Below, in pieces: positions 1 through 10,493 of a DNA stretch of 64,000 bases. Position 1 is the first letter of the stretch; each line of letters starts with the position of its first letter. The position numbers and the translations under genes were made by a program. Source of the stretch: Paracoccus salsus (GTDB lineage Bacteria; Pseudomonadota; Alphaproteobacteria; Rhodobacterales; Rhodobacteraceae); contig NZ_JAKGGD010000006.1 of NCBI RefSeq assembly GCF_021556615.1, positions 124,001 through 188,000 of the forward strand, written 5' to 3'. The notes under the pieces are model-generated. The model did not search any database and was not told the DNA's origin. It worked only from the letters and a program-made list of their open reading frames with translations.

Positions 1-1256
1 CCTATCAGATCGAGGGTTCAGCCTTCGGAAACGCGGGGCCGTCGCATTGGGACACATTCGCGGCGACCCCCGGCAACATCGCGGATGACAGCAGCGGCGC
101 GCGCGCCTGCGATCATTACCGGCTTTGGGAAACCGATCTCGACCTGATGCGCGACGCGGGATTTGATGCCTATCGGTTCTCGACCTCGTGGGCGCGGGTG
201 ATGCCCGATGGCCGGACGGTCAACCCCGAGGGGCTGGATTTCTATGACCGGCTGGTTGACGGCATGCTGGCGCGCGGGTTGCAGCCCTTCCTGACGCTGT
301 ATCACTGGGACCTGCCTGCGGCCCTGGCCGATCGGGGCGGCTGGCGCAATCGCGACGTGGCCTCGTGGTTCGCGGATCATGCGCGCGTGGTGCATGCCCG
401 GCTGGGCGACCGCGTGGCCAGCACGGCCACGCTGAACGAGCCGTGGTGCATCGCCTGGCTGTCGCATTTCCTGGGCCACCACGCCCCCGGCATGCGCGAC
501 ATCCGCGCCGCCAGCCGTGCCATGCATCATGTCCTTCTGGCGCACGGCACCGCCATTCAGGCGCTGCGGGCCGAGGGCGCGCGGGATCTGGGCGTCGTCC
601 TGAATTTCGAGACCGCACACCCGGCCGATGACAGCCCCGAGGCCGCAGCGGCCGCCACCACCCAGGACGCGATCTACAACCAGTGGTTCATTCGCGCACT
701 GATGGGACAAGGCTATCCGCAGGCCGCGCTGGACGGGATCGGGCCCTATCTGCCCGATGGCTGGCAGGACGACATGCCGCGGATCGCCGCCCCGCTGGAC
801 TGGCTGGGCGTCAATTACTACACGCGCGTCCTGCATCGCCACAGGCCCGGCTTGTGGCCGAACGCCGCGCCGGTCCCGGGCCCGCTGGCCAAGACCCAGA
901 TGGGATGGGAGATCCGTCCCGAGGGCCTGACCGAATTCCTGGTTCGCCTGGCCCGCGACCATACCGGCGACCTGCCCCTCCATGTCACCGAGAACGGCAT
1001 GGCGCTGGAGCCCGGACTTGACATGACCGACGACGCCGCGCGCGTGGCCTTCATCGGCGATCATCTGCGCGCCGCCAGGGCCGCCCTGGATCAGGGCGTC
1101 AATCTGCGCGGCTTCTTCTACTGGTCGCTCTTGGACAATTACGAATGGGCGTTCGGCTATGGCCCGCGCTTCGGTCTGGTCCATGTCGATTATCGGACGA
1201 TGAGACGCACGCCGAAAGCCAGCTGGCAGGCCTTCCGACGGATGCTGACCGCCTAG
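1..1256 (+). CDS. Beta-glucosidase, glycoside hydrolase family 1 (5'-truncated by window edge)
   Basis: The reading frame is open from position 3, so the start codon lies outside the window. The product is a retaining GH1 beta-glycosidase that hydrolyses terminal beta-glucosyl (or beta-galactosyl) residues of oligosaccharides. The first visible residues carry the family N-terminal signature (YQIEG, then HWDTF). The acid/base Glu sits in TLNEPW (codon at 438-440) and the nucleophile Glu in VTENG (990-992). The C-terminal WSLLDNYEWAFGY segment that lines the aglycone site is present. No signal peptide can be judged because the start is missing. Its stop overlaps by 4 nt the stop of the convergent amidohydrolase gene. 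Substrate preference cannot be read from sequence alone. Confidence 0.95.
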   Translation, partial: YQIEGSAFGNAGPSHWDTFAATPGNIADDSSGARACDHYRLWETDLDLMRDAGFDAYRFSTSWARVMPDGRTVNPEGLDFYDRLVDGMLARGLQPFLTLYHWDLPAALADRGGWRNRDVASWFADHARVVHARLGDRVASTATLNEPWCIAWLSHFLGHHAPGMRDIRAASRAMHHVLLAHGTAIQALRAEGARDLGVVLNFETAHPADDSPEAAAAATTQDAIYNQWFIRALMGQGYPQAALDGIGPYLPDGWQDDMPRIAAPLDWLGVNYYTRVLHRHRPGLWPNAAPVPGPLAKTQMGWEIRPEGLTEFLVRLARDHTGDLPLHVTENGMALEPGLDMTDDAARVAFIGDHLRAARAALDQGVNLRGFFYWSLLDNYEWAFGYGPRFGLVHVDYRTMRRTPKASWQAFRRMLTA

Positions 1257-2962
1257 GCGGCCAATTGCGCCCAGACCGGATGGCGTCCGTGAAAACGGGC
1301 AAGCCGCTGGCGCTGCGCTCCGTCGCGGTCGAGGCCCAGCCAGCGCCGCGCGTTGCCGCCCATGATCGCCTGGGACTGCCGCGCATCACCCGTCACCGCG
1401 TCGACAAAGCTTGTCAGCCCGGCAAGATAGGCCGGATGGCTGGGCAGGCGCGCGATCATCGACCAGTCGCTGCCATACAGCATCCGCTGCGCCGCCAGCG
1501 GCTCGGACGCGAACAGCGCGCGGGTCGAACGCAGCGCCTCGGGCCGGGTCGGGGCGCCGGCCATGGCCTCGGTCCAGAAGCCGGAATCGAAATACAGATT
1601 CGGGGAACTGTCCAGCATCGCGATCAGCTCGTTCTCCCATTGCGGGTTTCCATGCCCGCCGAATCCGCCGAAATGGGCCAGATTGACACGCAGATCCGGA
1701 TAGTCGCGCAGCACCGGCCGCCACAGCCATGGCGCGGAATAGCCGGCCGTGCCGGGCCCGGCCCCCATGCTGGCCGAGGCATGCGCCGCGATCGGCACGT
1801 CGTTGGCCTGGCACCACGCGTAAAGCTTGCGCAACTCGCGGTCCAGCGCCGTTCCCCGCCCCGGCGGCGTCACCCGCGCATGCGAAAAACCGACGCCGGC
1901 ATTCTCCAGCGGCTTGAACCCCATCGGAGGGTACAGCTTGACCCCCGCGAACCCGTTCCGGGTGACGGCGCGGCGAACGCGGTCATGCGCTGAATCGCCC
2001 TCGATCGCGGCGCGCAGCGGGCAGAACCCGACGAAATTCAGCACCAGGACATCGCTGCGGCGCGCCGAGAGCTCCGCAAACAGCGTGATGAGGTCGTCGG
2101 GATGGCTTTGGTTGACCTCGTCGGCGCGCAGCCAGTAGCCGATATCCAGAAGATGATTGCAGAAGACCCGAAGCTCGGTCGGGCGGCCATAGAGACTGAC
2201 CGCCTGCTGCATGATCTGCGCACGCGGCCGTGTCATCAGTTCGGCCCACTGGACCATCCCCGCCAGCGTCTGCTTCAGCGGGTCGCCGCGCTGGTTCCGA
2301 GGATCGAAGAGTCCCTCGGCGATCTGCCTTGTGCTGGGGGCCGGCGCGGGCGGGGCCGGCGGCGGTGCGGCGCGACGGGTCGCCATCGGCCCGGTGATCG
2401 CGGGCGCCTCTTCGACGATCACCGGCTCGGCTGCGATCTCGGGCGGCGCAAGCCCCGCGGCGGCGGCCAGGTCGGCGAACAGCTGCTGGTCCTCGACCCG
2501 GCGCTGCTGCTGGACGGGACTGCCGGCGGATAACAGCTCCATCACGTCGGGATCGTCGGCCCCGGTCAGAACCGCATCCTGATAGCGCTCCAGGAACACC
2601 GCCAGACGATCGACCCCTTCATCCCGCATCTGCCGTTGGGACGGGCGCGGCAGTCGCGCCGGCAGGCGCGCAAGCTCGGCGCCCGCGGTCGGCGTCGCGT
2701 TGGCCAGGAAGCTGACGATCAGCCGGACCAGCGGCGACTTGGTGATGTCGGGCAGGCTGCCTCCGCTTTCGGCCGTGAAGTCCACCTGTGTCAGCCAGCC
2801 GATCACCGGCACGTCCGCCCCGTTGAACAGATGCATATGCGCGTCCACGGGAATGCCCGGCAGATCGGTCTGCGGACCCGGCTGGATCAGGCCCGATATG
2901 CCGCAACCCGACAGCGCGGTGCTGCCAAGGGCAAGATGGACGAAACGGCGTCGGGACAGCAT
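1253..2962 (-). CDS. Amidohydrolase-family (TIM-barrel) lipoprotein
   Basis: The 569-residue product begins with a signal peptide (MLSRRRFVHLALG) ending in a lipobox LSGC, so it should be a lipid-anchored exported protein; the Arg-rich n-region could also suit Tat export. The start was chosen because GAGGTG lies just before this ATG; an upstream in-frame start at 3007 lacks a good site. Metal-dependent hydrolase features of amidohydrolase family 2 are visible: HxH in VDAHMHLF, a GVKLYPP segment carrying the barrel Lys, IAAHAS, NLAHFGG, and the late Asp in LYGSDW. A Pro/Ala-rich insert separates the first metal motif from the rest. It follows the GMC oxidoreductase gene by 48 nt on the same strand, so cotranscription is likely. 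The substrate is unknown. Confidence 0.8.
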   Translation of the reverse strand: MLSRRRFVHLALGSTALSGCGISGLIQPGPQTDLPGIPVDAHMHLFNGADVPVIGWLTQVDFTAESGGSLPDITKSPLVRLIVSFLANATPTAGAELARLPARLPRPSQRQMRDEGVDRLAVFLERYQDAVLTGADDPDVMELLSAGSPVQQQRRVEDQQLFADLAAAAGLAPPEIAAEPVIVEEAPAITGPMATRRAAPPPAPPAPAPSTRQIAEGLFDPRNQRGDPLKQTLAGMVQWAELMTRPRAQIMQQAVSLYGRPTELRVFCNHLLDIGYWLRADEVNQSHPDDLITLFAELSARRSDVLVLNFVGFCPLRAAIEGDSAHDRVRRAVTRNGFAGVKLYPPMGFKPLENAGVGFSHARVTPPGRGTALDRELRKLYAWCQANDVPIAAHASASMGAGPGTAGYSAPWLWRPVLRDYPDLRVNLAHFGGFGGHGNPQWENELIAMLDSSPNLYFDSGFWTEAMAGAPTRPEALRSTRALFASEPLAAQRMLYGSDWSMIARLPSHPAYLAGLTSFVDAVTGDARQSQAIMGGNARRWLGLDRDGAQRQRLARFHGRHPVWAQLAA

Positions 2963-3010
2963 GGCGCACCTCGTGGCAGGGGCAGGGAATTGCCTGAAGG
3001 TTAACACGGA

Positions 3011-4666
3011 TCACGCGGTCGTGACATGCCCCTGCCGCGCGGAGGCCAGGATCATCTCGCTGGCCTTCTCGGCGATCATCGTGACGGGCGCATGCGTGTT
3101 GCCGGACACGATCGAGGGCATGATCCCCGCATCCGCGATCCGCAGCCCCTGCAGGCCGATGACGCGCAGTTGCGGATCGACGACGGCCATCGCGTCACGT
3201 CCCATCCGGGTGGTTCCCACCGGATGAAAGATCGTGGTGCCGACATCGCCTGCCGCACGGGACAGGTCCGCATCGCTGTGCAGATGGGCGCCTGGCATGA
3301 TCTCGGCGGGTGAAAAGGCGGCCATCCGGCGGGTCTGCATCAGTCGGCGGGCCTGGCGCAGGCTCTCGACGGCAACCTGCCGGTCGCCTGGCGTGGACAG
3401 ATAGCAGGGTGCGATGTTCGGGGCCGCGCCGGGATCGGCGCTGGCGACATGGCTGTGGCCCGTGCTTTCCGGGCGCAGGTTGCAGACCGATACGGTCAGC
3501 CCCGGAAAATCGTGCAGCGGGTCGCCGAACTTGTCCAGCGACAGCGGCTGGACATGGTATTCCAGATTGGCCGTGGCGAACGCGTCCGAGGATTTCGCGA
3601 AGATACCCAACTGGCTGGGGGCCATCGACATGGGGCCGGACCGCCGCAGCGCATATTCCAGCGCGATCCCCGCCTTGCCCCAGATCGTGCGCGCCCGGTC
3701 GTTCAGGGTGCGCGCGCCGGTGATCCGAAAGACCGTCCGCAATTGCAGGTGATCCTGCAGGTTCTCGCCGACGCCGGGCAGATCATGGACCGGCGCGATC
3801 CCGAGACCGGCCAGTCGCTCGGCCTGACCGATGCCGCTGAGCTCCAGGATGGAAGGCGAATTGATGGCCCCCGCCGCAAGGATCACCTCGCCGGCGGCGC
3901 GTGCCTGGCGGCTGCGTCCGTTCTGCGTGAATTCGACCCCCGTGACCCGGCGGCCGCGGACTGTCAGCCGCGCGACCTGCGCGTGGGTCTCGATCCGCAG
4001 GTTGGGTCTGCCCCGTGCCGGGTTCAGAAACGCCTTGCGGGCGTTCCAGCGGATGCCGCCGCGCTGGGTGACGGGAAAATATCCCACCCCCTCATTGTCG
4101 CCGCAGTTGAAATCCGCGCAGGCCGGCAGCCCCATTTCCTGCGCGGCCTCGGCGACCGCATCGAGGATCGGCCAGTTCAGTCGCTGCTTCTGGACCCATA
4201 ATTCGCCCTGATCGCCGTGCAGGTCGTCGGCGGGGCCGAAATGCCGCTCGGACCGGCGAAAATGAGGCAGGACGTCATCCCAGCCCCAGCCTTCGTTTCC
4301 CGCCTGCCGCCAGCGATCGTAATCGGCCGACTGTCCGCGCATGTAGATCATGCCGTTGATCGAGCTGCATCCGCCCAGCACCCGGCCGCGCGGATAGTTC
4401 AGCCGACGTCCGTTCAGCCCGGCCTCGGGCTGGGTCTGATAGCACCAGTCCAGGGTCGGGTTGCCCATCGCATAGAGATAGCCGACCGGCACATGCACCC
4501 AGAACCGGTTGTCGCTGCCACCGGCCTCCAGCAGCAGGACACGGTGGCGCGGATCGGCCGACAGCCTGTTGGCCAGCACGCAGCCCGCCGACCCGGCGCC
4601 GACGATGATGAAGTCATACTCCCCGAGATCCTGCCCCGCGAAATCCTGCCCCGCAAAACCCTGCAT
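3011..4666 (-). CDS. GMC-family FAD-dependent oxidoreductase (choline/alcohol dehydrogenase-like)
   Basis: This 551-residue flavoprotein should oxidise an alcohol or polyol to an aldehyde, passing electrons to FAD. The N-terminal dinucleotide fold has [16 protein letters not shown], followed by GMC signature 1 ([20 protein letters not shown] region) and GMC signature 2 ([15 protein letters not shown]). The catalytic His/Asn pair is in HPVGTTRMG and SGNTHAP. There is no signal peptide. The start has an excellent AAGGAG site, and the first residues form a short imperfect repeat ([10 protein letters not shown]) that is not part of the family fold. Similarity is to BetA/AlkJ-type enzymes, but no betaine genes are adjacent, so choline is not implied. 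The gene lies 101 nt downstream of putA and upstream of the amidohydrolase. Confidence 0.88.
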   Translation of the reverse strand: MQGFAGQDFAGQDLGEYDFIIVGAGSAGCVLANRLSADPRHRVLLLEAGGSDNRFWVHVPVGYLYAMGNPTLDWCYQTQPEAGLNGRRLNYPRGRVLGGCSSINGMIYMRGQSADYDRWRQAGNEGWGWDDVLPHFRRSERHFGPADDLHGDQGELWVQKQRLNWPILDAVAEAAQEMGLPACADFNCGDNEGVGYFPVTQRGGIRWNARKAFLNPARGRPNLRIETHAQVARLTVRGRRVTGVEFTQNGRSRQARAAGEVILAAGAINSPSILELSGIGQAERLAGLGIAPVHDLPGVGENLQDHLQLRTVFRITGARTLNDRARTIWGKAGIALEYALRRSGPMSMAPSQLGIFAKSSDAFATANLEYHVQPLSLDKFGDPLHDFPGLTVSVCNLRPESTGHSHVASADPGAAPNIAPCYLSTPGDRQVAVESLRQARRLMQTRRMAAFSPAEIMPGAHLHSDADLSRAAGDVGTTIFHPVGTTRMGRDAMAVVDPQLRVIGLQGLRIADAGIMPSIVSGNTHAPVTMIAEKASEMILASARQGHVTTA

Positions 4667-4718
4667 CGCCCCTCTCCTTGCGCAGTCAGAACGCCAGCCC
4701 GCGAGACTGCGGGGGCAA

Positions 4719-4748
4719 GACGCGGCACCCGTCCCAAGGCGCCGCGTC
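4719..4748 (-). terminator. Strong hairpin between putA and the GMC oxidoreductase gene
   Basis: The two arms 4719-4729 and 4738-4748 pair over 11 bp with one G-U wobble, around an 8-nt loop. It lies directly after the putA stop on the same strand. There is no U-run, so it may be a 3'-end stabiliser, an attenuator or a Rho-linked end rather than a classical intrinsic terminator. Confidence 0.5.
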
Positions 4749-4767
4749 CCGTGTGCCGGCCGCCCGC

Positions 4768-7700
4768 CTATTCGGCAGCCGCCAGCAGCGAGGCGTTCCC
4801 GCCCGAGGCCGTGGTGTCAACGCACAGATGCCGCTCGAGGATCGCGTAGGCGGCCAATTCGGCCGAGGTGACCAGCGGGATGATCGCGCCACCGCGCGCG
4901 GCCAGCGCCTGCCGGTAATGGCGGGCCTGATCCTCGGGTCCGTCAAAGACGACGACCGCCATGCCCGACAGGGTCTTCAGGGCGTTGGCGTCCAGATGGC
5001 CGGGAACCTCGACCGTCGCGCAGCCCTGCGACGACGCGATCTGCGCCTGGGATCCGGCGTCCGGGCCCAGGCACAGGACCGTGCCGCGGGCATGGGTCGT
5101 CAGGCGGTTGGATTCGCCGGTCGGACCCGGCAGCACCAGCGTCTCGCGCGGTGTCGCGCTGTCGGTCAGCGCCTGATCCAGCGCCTTCTGAACCTGCGCG
5201 GGCAGAGCCTCGCTTGAGGCGCTTGCCGGCATGCGGTTGACCGGCATCGCCCGGAAGCGGGGGACATAATGCGGGCCACCGGCCTTGGGCCCGGTGCCCG
5301 ACAGCCCCTCGCCGCCAAAGGGCTGGCTGCCGACGATCGCGCCGATCTGGTTTCGGTTGACGTAGAGATTGCCGACATTCAGTCGCCTGTCGACATGCTG
5401 CACCCGGTCGTCGATCCGCGTGTGAAGCCCGAATGTCAGGCCATAACCCGACGCGTTGATCGCGCCCAGCACGCGGTCAAGGTCGCTGGCGTCGAAGCGC
5501 GCGACATGCAGCACCGGGCCGAACACCTCGCGCTCGACATCCTCGATCCCGCCGACCCGGATGGTGACGGGTGCGACGAAATGACCGCGGCCCGGCGCCT
5601 TCAGCCGGTGCAGGATGCGGCCGTCGCTGCGGGCCTTTGAGACATGGTCCTCGATGCCGGTCTTGGCAGCGGCGTTGATGACCGGCCCGACATCGGTTTC
5701 CAGATGCCAGGGATCACCGATGCGCAACTCGTCCATCGCGCCGTGCAGCATGGCCAGCAGCCTCTTCTCGACGTCCTTCTGGACATAAAGCACACGCAGC
5801 GCCGAACAACGCTGTCCCGCCGACTGGAAGGCGCTGGCCACGATGTCGCGCACCGCCTGTTCCGGCAATGCGGTCGAGTCGACGATCATCGCGTTCAGCC
5901 CGCCGGTTTCGGCGATCAGCGGTGCGTCGGGCGAAAGATGTTCGGCCATCGCGCGATTGATCGCCTGCGCCGTCGGCAGCGAACCGGTGAAGCACACGCC
6001 CGAGACCCGCGGATCGCTGCACAGCGCGGTTCCCACCTCGCGTCCCTCGCCCGGCAGCAATTGCAGCGCGTGGCGCGGCACGCCGGCCTCGTGCAGCAAC
6101 TGAGTCGCGCGCCACGCGATCAGGCTGGTCGTCTCGGCCGGCTTGGCCAGGACAGCATTTCCCGCCGCCAGTGCGGCGGCCAGCTGGCCGGTAAAGATCG
6201 CCAGCGGGAAGTTCCACGGCGAGATGCAGGTGAACACGCCGCGCGGCGCATCACCGCTTGCGAAATTCGCATAGTAGCGCAGGAAATCGACCGCCTCGCG
6301 CAGTTCGGCCACGGCGTCGAACTGCGATTTCCCCGCCTCGCGCGCGATCAGGGCGAAAAGTTCGCCATAATGTTCCTCATAGAGATCCGCGCCCCGACGC
6401 AAGGCTTCGGCGCGGGCCTCTGGTGGTGCGTCCCAGGGCCGGGCGCCGTCGAGCGCCGCGCCCACGTCATCGCGCGACGCATAGGCCACCTGCCCCACCC
6501 GGTCGTTCGGACGCGCGGGGTTCACCTGGTCGATCACCTGCCGATCGTCCCCGTCCCGCTCCTCGGCAAGCAGCGGACCGCCCTGCCAGCGCGCCTCGGA
6601 AAACGGCGTGCGCGCCGCCTCGACGCGGGCCAGTTCCACGGGATCGCGCAGATCGAACCCCATCGAGTTGACGCGCTCGGGGGCAAACAGATCAGCGGGA
6701 CGGATGACGCCGGCCGCCGGCTTGCCGGCCACCGCAAGCCATTCGGCGAAGGGGTCCGGAGCCACCTCGGCGGGCGGAATCTCCTCGTCCACGATACGGT
6801 TCACGAAGCTGGAATTCGCGCCGTTCTCAAGCAGGCGGCGGACCAGATAGGCCAGCAGGTCGACATGCGCACCGACCGGCGCATAGATGCGGCAGCGGGT
6901 CTTGTCGCGGGTCTTGACGATGTCGTGCAGGGCTTCGCCCATCCCGTGCAGACGCTGGAACTCGAAGTCGCGGTCCTCGCCCGCCAGATGCAGGATCGCT
7001 GCGACCGAGTGGGCGTTGTGGGTCGCGAATTGCGGATAGATGCGGGGGCTTGCCAGAAGCTTTCTGGCGCAACAGATCCACGCCACGTCGGTGGCGGCCT
7101 TGTGCGTCCAGACCGGGAAACCGTCCAGCCCCTCGACCTGCGAGCGCTTGATCTCGGTATCCCAGTAGGCGCCCTTGACCAGCCGCACCATGATCCGCCG
7201 GTCCAGCGTTTCGGCCAGCGCGTCCAGCCAGTCGATGACGGCGCTTGCGCGCTTGCCATAAGCCTGCACGACGACCCCGAACCCGTCCCAGCCCGCCAGC
7301 GACGGATCCGACAGCACCGCCTGGATCACGTCCAGCGAGATTTCCAGGCGATCGGCCTCTTCGGCGTCGATGTTCAGACCCATCCCGGCCGCCTTGGCCA
7401 TCCGGCACAGCCGCAGCGCCACCGGCACCAGCTCGGCCATCACCCGGTCGCGCTGGGGTTCCTCGTAACGCGGATGAAGGGCCGAAAGCTTGATCGAGAT
7501 ACCGGGATTGTCGCGGATGTCGGCCTTGGTCGCCTCGCTGGCCAGCGCCTTGATCGCACCCTCGTAGGCGGTCTGATAGGCACGCGCGTCCGCCTCGGTC
7601 CGGGCGGCCTCGCCCAGCATGTCATAGCTGTAGGTATAGCCCTGATCGACCCGTTCCCGGCCGCGCTTGATGGCGGATTTCACCGTCTCGCCCAGCACGA

Positions 7701-8211
7701 ATTGCTGGCCCATCTCGCGCATCGCGCGGTGGACGGCGGTGCGGATCACGGGTTCTCCGAGGCGCCGGACCGCGTTGCGCAGATGACCGGCGATCCCCGG
7801 CGACTGGTCGTCGCGCAAGACCCGGCCGGTCAGCATCAGCGCCCAGGTCGAGGCATTGACCAGCGACGAGGACGACTTGCCCATGTGCTGGCCCCATTCC
7901 GAGGGCGCGATCTTGTCCTCGATCAGCTCGTCCATCGTCTCGGCATCCGGGACGCGCAGCAGCGCCTCGGCCAGACACATCAGCGCCACGCCCTCGTCTG
8001 TCGAAAGCCCGTATTCGGCCAGAAACACCTCCATCAGCCCCGGCTTGCGGTCGGACCGGATCGCCCGCACCAGCTCGGCCGCGTCGGCCGCCATGGCCTC
8101 GCGCCCGCCCGTGTCGGGGGCAAGCGTCTGCATCAGGCGGTCGATCTGGGATCGTTCCTCGGTCAGGTGCAGGGCGCGGATATCGTGGCGGATCTGGTCA
8201 AGCGTCTTCAT
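4768..8211 (-). CDS. putA: Bifunctional proline dehydrogenase / L-glutamate-gamma-semialdehyde dehydrogenase
   Basis: The 1147-residue enzyme converts proline to glutamate with an FAD proline dehydrogenase barrel (roughly residues 120-450, including [16 protein letters not shown] and the [12 protein letters not shown] segment) and an NAD-dependent aldehyde dehydrogenase domain (roughly 500-970, with [10 protein letters not shown], catalytic Cys in AGQRCSALR and general-base Glu in AETGG). The C-terminal end [13 protein letters not shown] is the conserved motif of long PutAs. There is no N-terminal ribbon-helix-helix domain, so this protein should not repress its own gene, unlike E. coli PutA. 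An upstream ATG at 8241 would add ten residues, but the GAGGGAG site fits the internal ATG chosen here. In relatives an Lrp-type PutR controls putA; none is visible here. Confidence 0.96.
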   Translation of the reverse strand: MKTLDQIRHDIRALHLTEERSQIDRLMQTLAPDTGGREAMAADAAELVRAIRSDRKPGLMEVFLAEYGLSTDEGVALMCLAEALLRVPDAETMDELIEDKIAPSEWGQHMGKSSSSLVNASTWALMLTGRVLRDDQSPGIAGHLRNAVRRLGEPVIRTAVHRAMREMGQQFVLGETVKSAIKRGRERVDQGYTYSYDMLGEAARTEADARAYQTAYEGAIKALASEATKADIRDNPGISIKLSALHPRYEEPQRDRVMAELVPVALRLCRMAKAAGMGLNIDAEEADRLEISLDVIQAVLSDPSLAGWDGFGVVVQAYGKRASAVIDWLDALAETLDRRIMVRLVKGAYWDTEIKRSQVEGLDGFPVWTHKAATDVAWICCARKLLASPRIYPQFATHNAHSVAAILHLAGEDRDFEFQRLHGMGEALHDIVKTRDKTRCRIYAPVGAHVDLLAYLVRRLLENGANSSFVNRIVDEEIPPAEVAPDPFAEWLAVAGKPAAGVIRPADLFAPERVNSMGFDLRDPVELARVEAARTPFSEARWQGGPLLAEERDGDDRQVIDQVNPARPNDRVGQVAYASRDDVGAALDGARPWDAPPEARAEALRRGADLYEEHYGELFALIAREAGKSQFDAVAELREAVDFLRYYANFASGDAPRGVFTCISPWNFPLAIFTGQLAAALAAGNAVLAKPAETTSLIAWRATQLLHEAGVPRHALQLLPGEGREVGTALCSDPRVSGVCFTGSLPTAQAINRAMAEHLSPDAPLIAETGGLNAMIVDSTALPEQAVRDIVASAFQSAGQRCSALRVLYVQKDVEKRLLAMLHGAMDELRIGDPWHLETDVGPVINAAAKTGIEDHVSKARSDGRILHRLKAPGRGHFVAPVTIRVGGIEDVEREVFGPVLHVARFDASDLDRVLGAINASGYGLTFGLHTRIDDRVQHVDRRLNVGNLYVNRNQIGAIVGSQPFGGEGLSGTGPKAGGPHYVPRFRAMPVNRMPASASSEALPAQVQKALDQALTDSATPRETLVLPGPTGESNRLTTHARGTVLCLGPDAGSQAQIASSQGCATVEVPGHLDANALKTLSGMAVVVFDGPEDQARHYRQALAARGGAIIPLVTSAELAAYAILERHLCVDTTASGGNASLLAAAE

Positions 8212-8321
8212 CTTGAACTCCCTCTCGGTATTCTTGTTCATTGTCCGGACGAATCGTCATCCGGTTGCACGGGCTGTTTCCACCGTCTATCTGCGAGGAG
8301 AAAAGATCAACCGAGGACGCC

Positions 8322-8486
8322 ATGATCGTTATCGCAGCCCTAGTCATCGGGGCCATTCTGGGCTGGCGCCGCGCCACACAACTGGGTGGCAATTCGCGTG
8401 ACCGCCTGCAATACGCCGCAGCCTTTGCCATGGGGCTGGGCGTGATCGCGCTGTTTCTGACCGTGCTGATCGAACGGATGGCGTGA
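8322..8486 (+). CDS. Small membrane protein of 54 residues, unknown function
   Basis: A short protein with two predicted membrane segments: MIVIAALVIGAILGW at the N-terminus and a second near the C-terminus (AAFAMGLGVIALFLTVLI), joined by a basic loop (RRATQLGGNSRDR). A GAGGA site lies 5 nt before the ATG. Its TGA overlaps the ATG of the VWA gene by one base (TGATG), so the two are probably translationally coupled. The function is not recognised. It is divergent from putA, and the 110-nt gap between them must hold both promoters. Confidence 0.75.
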   Translation: MIVIAALVIGAILGWRRATQLGGNSRDRLQYAAAFAMGLGVIALFLTVLIERMA

Positions 8487-9667
8487 TGTTCATCCCCTTC
8501 CTCGACGCGCTGCGGCGGCAAGGGGTCCCTGTCTCGTTGCGCGAATGGCTGGACCTGATGGCCGGGATGCAGGCCGGCATCGCCGGCTGGTCGGTGGACG
8601 GGTTCTACCACGTCGCGCGGCTGGTGCTGGTCAAGGACGAGCGCCATCTCGACCGCTTTGACCGGGCGTTTTCGGAAAGCTTCGCGGGGCTGGAGCAGAT
8701 CCCGGTCGAGGCGCTGGTCCACGAACAGGCGATCCCCAGGGAATGGCTTGAGAAGCTTGCCGAAAAACTGCTGACCGACGCCGAGAAGGCCGACGTCAAA
8801 GCTGCCGGAAGCTTCGAGTCTCTGATGAAGGCGCTGCGCGAAAGGCTGGCCGAGCAGCAGGGCCGGCACCAGGGTGGAAACAAGTGGATCGGCACCGCCG
8901 GCACGTCGCCCTTCGGGGCCTATGGCTACAATCCCGAGGGCGTCCGGATCGGCCAGGATGAAAGCCGGCACCGACGCGCCGTGAAGGTCTGGGACAAGCG
9001 CGAGTTCCGGGATTTCGATGACAAGGTCGAGCTGGGGACCCGCAACATCAAGGTGGCGCTGAAAAGGCTGCGGCAATGGGCGCGCCATGGCGCCGCCGAA
9101 GAGCTGGACCTGCCGGCAACGATCCGTGCGACCGCCGATCACGGCTATATCGACGTGCAGACCCGCCCCGAGCGCCGCAACGCCGTCAAGATCCTGCTGT
9201 TCCTGGATGTCGGCGGCTCGATGGACGAGCATGCAAGGCTTGTGGACGAGCTGTTCTCGGCCGCCCGGGCCGAGTTCAAGCACATGCAGCACTTCTATTT
9301 CCACAACTGCCTCTACGAAGGCGTGTGGACCGACAACCGCCGCCGATGGGACGAACAGACGCCGACCTGGGACCTGCTGCACCGCTATGGCCGCGACTAC
9401 AAATGCATCTTCGTCGGCGATGCCTCGATGTCGCCCTACGAGATCGCCATGCCGGGCGGCGCGAATGAGCACTGGAACACCGAACCCGGCGAGGTGTGGC
9501 TGCGTCGGGCCTGCGAGACATGGCCCGACCACGTCTGGCTGAACCCGGTGCCGCAGCAGCATTGGCGCTACACGCAGTCCATCGCCATGATCGGGCAGGT
9601 CTTCGAGCGCCGGATGGTCCCGCTGACCCTGGCGGGGCTGACCGAGGCGATGCGCCTGCTGGGATGA
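8486..9667 (+). CDS. VWA domain protein, CoxE-like
   Basis: This 393-residue soluble protein matches the CoxE-like/DUF58-type VWA proteins that normally work with a MoxR-type AAA+ ATPase as metal-insertion or complex-remodelling chaperones. The C-terminal half carries the VWA fold, with a metal-site motif FLDVGGSMD (DxGxS in place of the usual DxSxS) and a later VGDASMSPYE that may supply another ligand. The N-terminal half is helical (PFLDALRRQGVPVS, then LREWLDLMAGM). The ATG overlapping the preceding stop was preferred to a GTG one codon earlier. No MoxR gene is adjacent in this window, which is unusual for the family. Confidence 0.82.
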   Translation: MFIPFLDALRRQGVPVSLREWLDLMAGMQAGIAGWSVDGFYHVARLVLVKDERHLDRFDRAFSESFAGLEQIPVEALVHEQAIPREWLEKLAEKLLTDAEKADVKAAGSFESLMKALRERLAEQQGRHQGGNKWIGTAGTSPFGAYGYNPEGVRIGQDESRHRRAVKVWDKREFRDFDDKVELGTRNIKVALKRLRQWARHGAAEELDLPATIRATADHGYIDVQTRPERRNAVKILLFLDVGGSMDEHARLVDELFSAARAEFKHMQHFYFHNCLYEGVWTDNRRRWDEQTPTWDLLHRYGRDYKCIFVGDASMSPYEIAMPGGANEHWNTEPGEVWLRRACETWPDHVWLNPVPQQHWRYTQSIAMIGQVFERRMVPLTLAGLTEAMRLLG

Positions 9668-9751
9668 AAAGGACGGCGGGCCGGTCTTGCCCGCACCGAT
9701 CCCTGCCTTTCGACGATTGATCCCGGCCCCGTGCCGCCCCACATATGATCC

Positions 9752-10438
9752 ATGCTCAAGCTGACCCCGATCCTGCTGCTCATCGCATACATGGCCGTCA
9801 TGTGGTTCTTTTCCGCATGGCGGCTGAAACAGGAACTGAACCAGAAATCGACGCCGCTGAAACATCCGCGCCTGTCTCCGATGCTGAAGCGGCTGGGCGA
9901 TGCGATGGACCTGCCCCCGGTCTCGGCCCACATCTACGAGATCGAACCGGTCAACGGGCTTGCCGCGCCCGACGGCCGCATCTTCCTGACGCGCGGCTTC
10001 ATCCGCAAGCTGGATGCCTGCGAGGTGACGCCAGAGGAACTGGCCAGCGTCGTCGCCCACGAGCTGGGCCATGTCGCGCATGGACATGCGCGCCGCCGGA
10101 TGATCGACTTTGCCGGGCAGAACGCGATCCGCCTGGCGCTGGCGGGGATCCTCGGCCGGTTCCTCCCCGGCATCGGGGCATGGATCGCGACCATGGTCGC
10201 CAGCGCCGTCGCCGCGCGTCTGTCGCGACAGGACGAATTCGAGGCCGACCGTTTCGCCAGCGCGCTGATGATTCGGGCGGGACTGGGCACCGAACCTCAG
10301 AAGTCGCTGTTCCGCAAGCTGGACAGGCTTGCCGGGGGGCGGGTCGCCGGCGCACCCGTCTGGCTGTTGTCGCATCCCCCGACCGACCGCCGCATCGCCG
10401 CGATCGAGGCGCAGGAGAAACGCTGGTCCAACCGCTGA
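9752..10438 (+). CDS. M48-family membrane zinc metalloprotease (HtpX/Ste24-like)
   Basis: A 228-residue protein with one N-terminal membrane helix (LTPILLLIAYMAVMWFF), then a peptidase M48 domain. The zinc motif is VVAHELGHVAHGH (HExxH) and the third ligand Glu lies in DEFEADRFAS. A hydrophobic stretch between them (LALAGILGRFLPGIGAW) may be a second membrane segment. Family members degrade misfolded membrane or periplasmic proteins. It is shorter than E. coli HtpX (about 290 residues). It lies 84 nt after the VWA gene and 55 nt before the hydrolase gene in the same orientation. Confidence 0.88.
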   Translation: MLKLTPILLLIAYMAVMWFFSAWRLKQELNQKSTPLKHPRLSPMLKRLGDAMDLPPVSAHIYEIEPVNGLAAPDGRIFLTRGFIRKLDACEVTPEELASVVAHELGHVAHGHARRRMIDFAGQNAIRLALAGILGRFLPGIGAWIATMVASAVAARLSRQDEFEADRFASALMIRAGLGTEPQKSLFRKLDRLAGGRVAGAPVWLLSHPPTDRRIAAIEAQEKRWSNR

Positions 10439-10493
10439 CGGGTTGCCGCAGGGCCGATTTGGCCTATGGTGCGGCACGTCAGTGAGGCTTTCG

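Noticed and set aside
5644-8325. Very long open frame on the plus strand opposite putA (about 890 codons).
   Set aside because: It is a mirror frame created by the high GC at third codon positions of putA. It has no family motifs, and putA on the other strand is complete and unmistakable.
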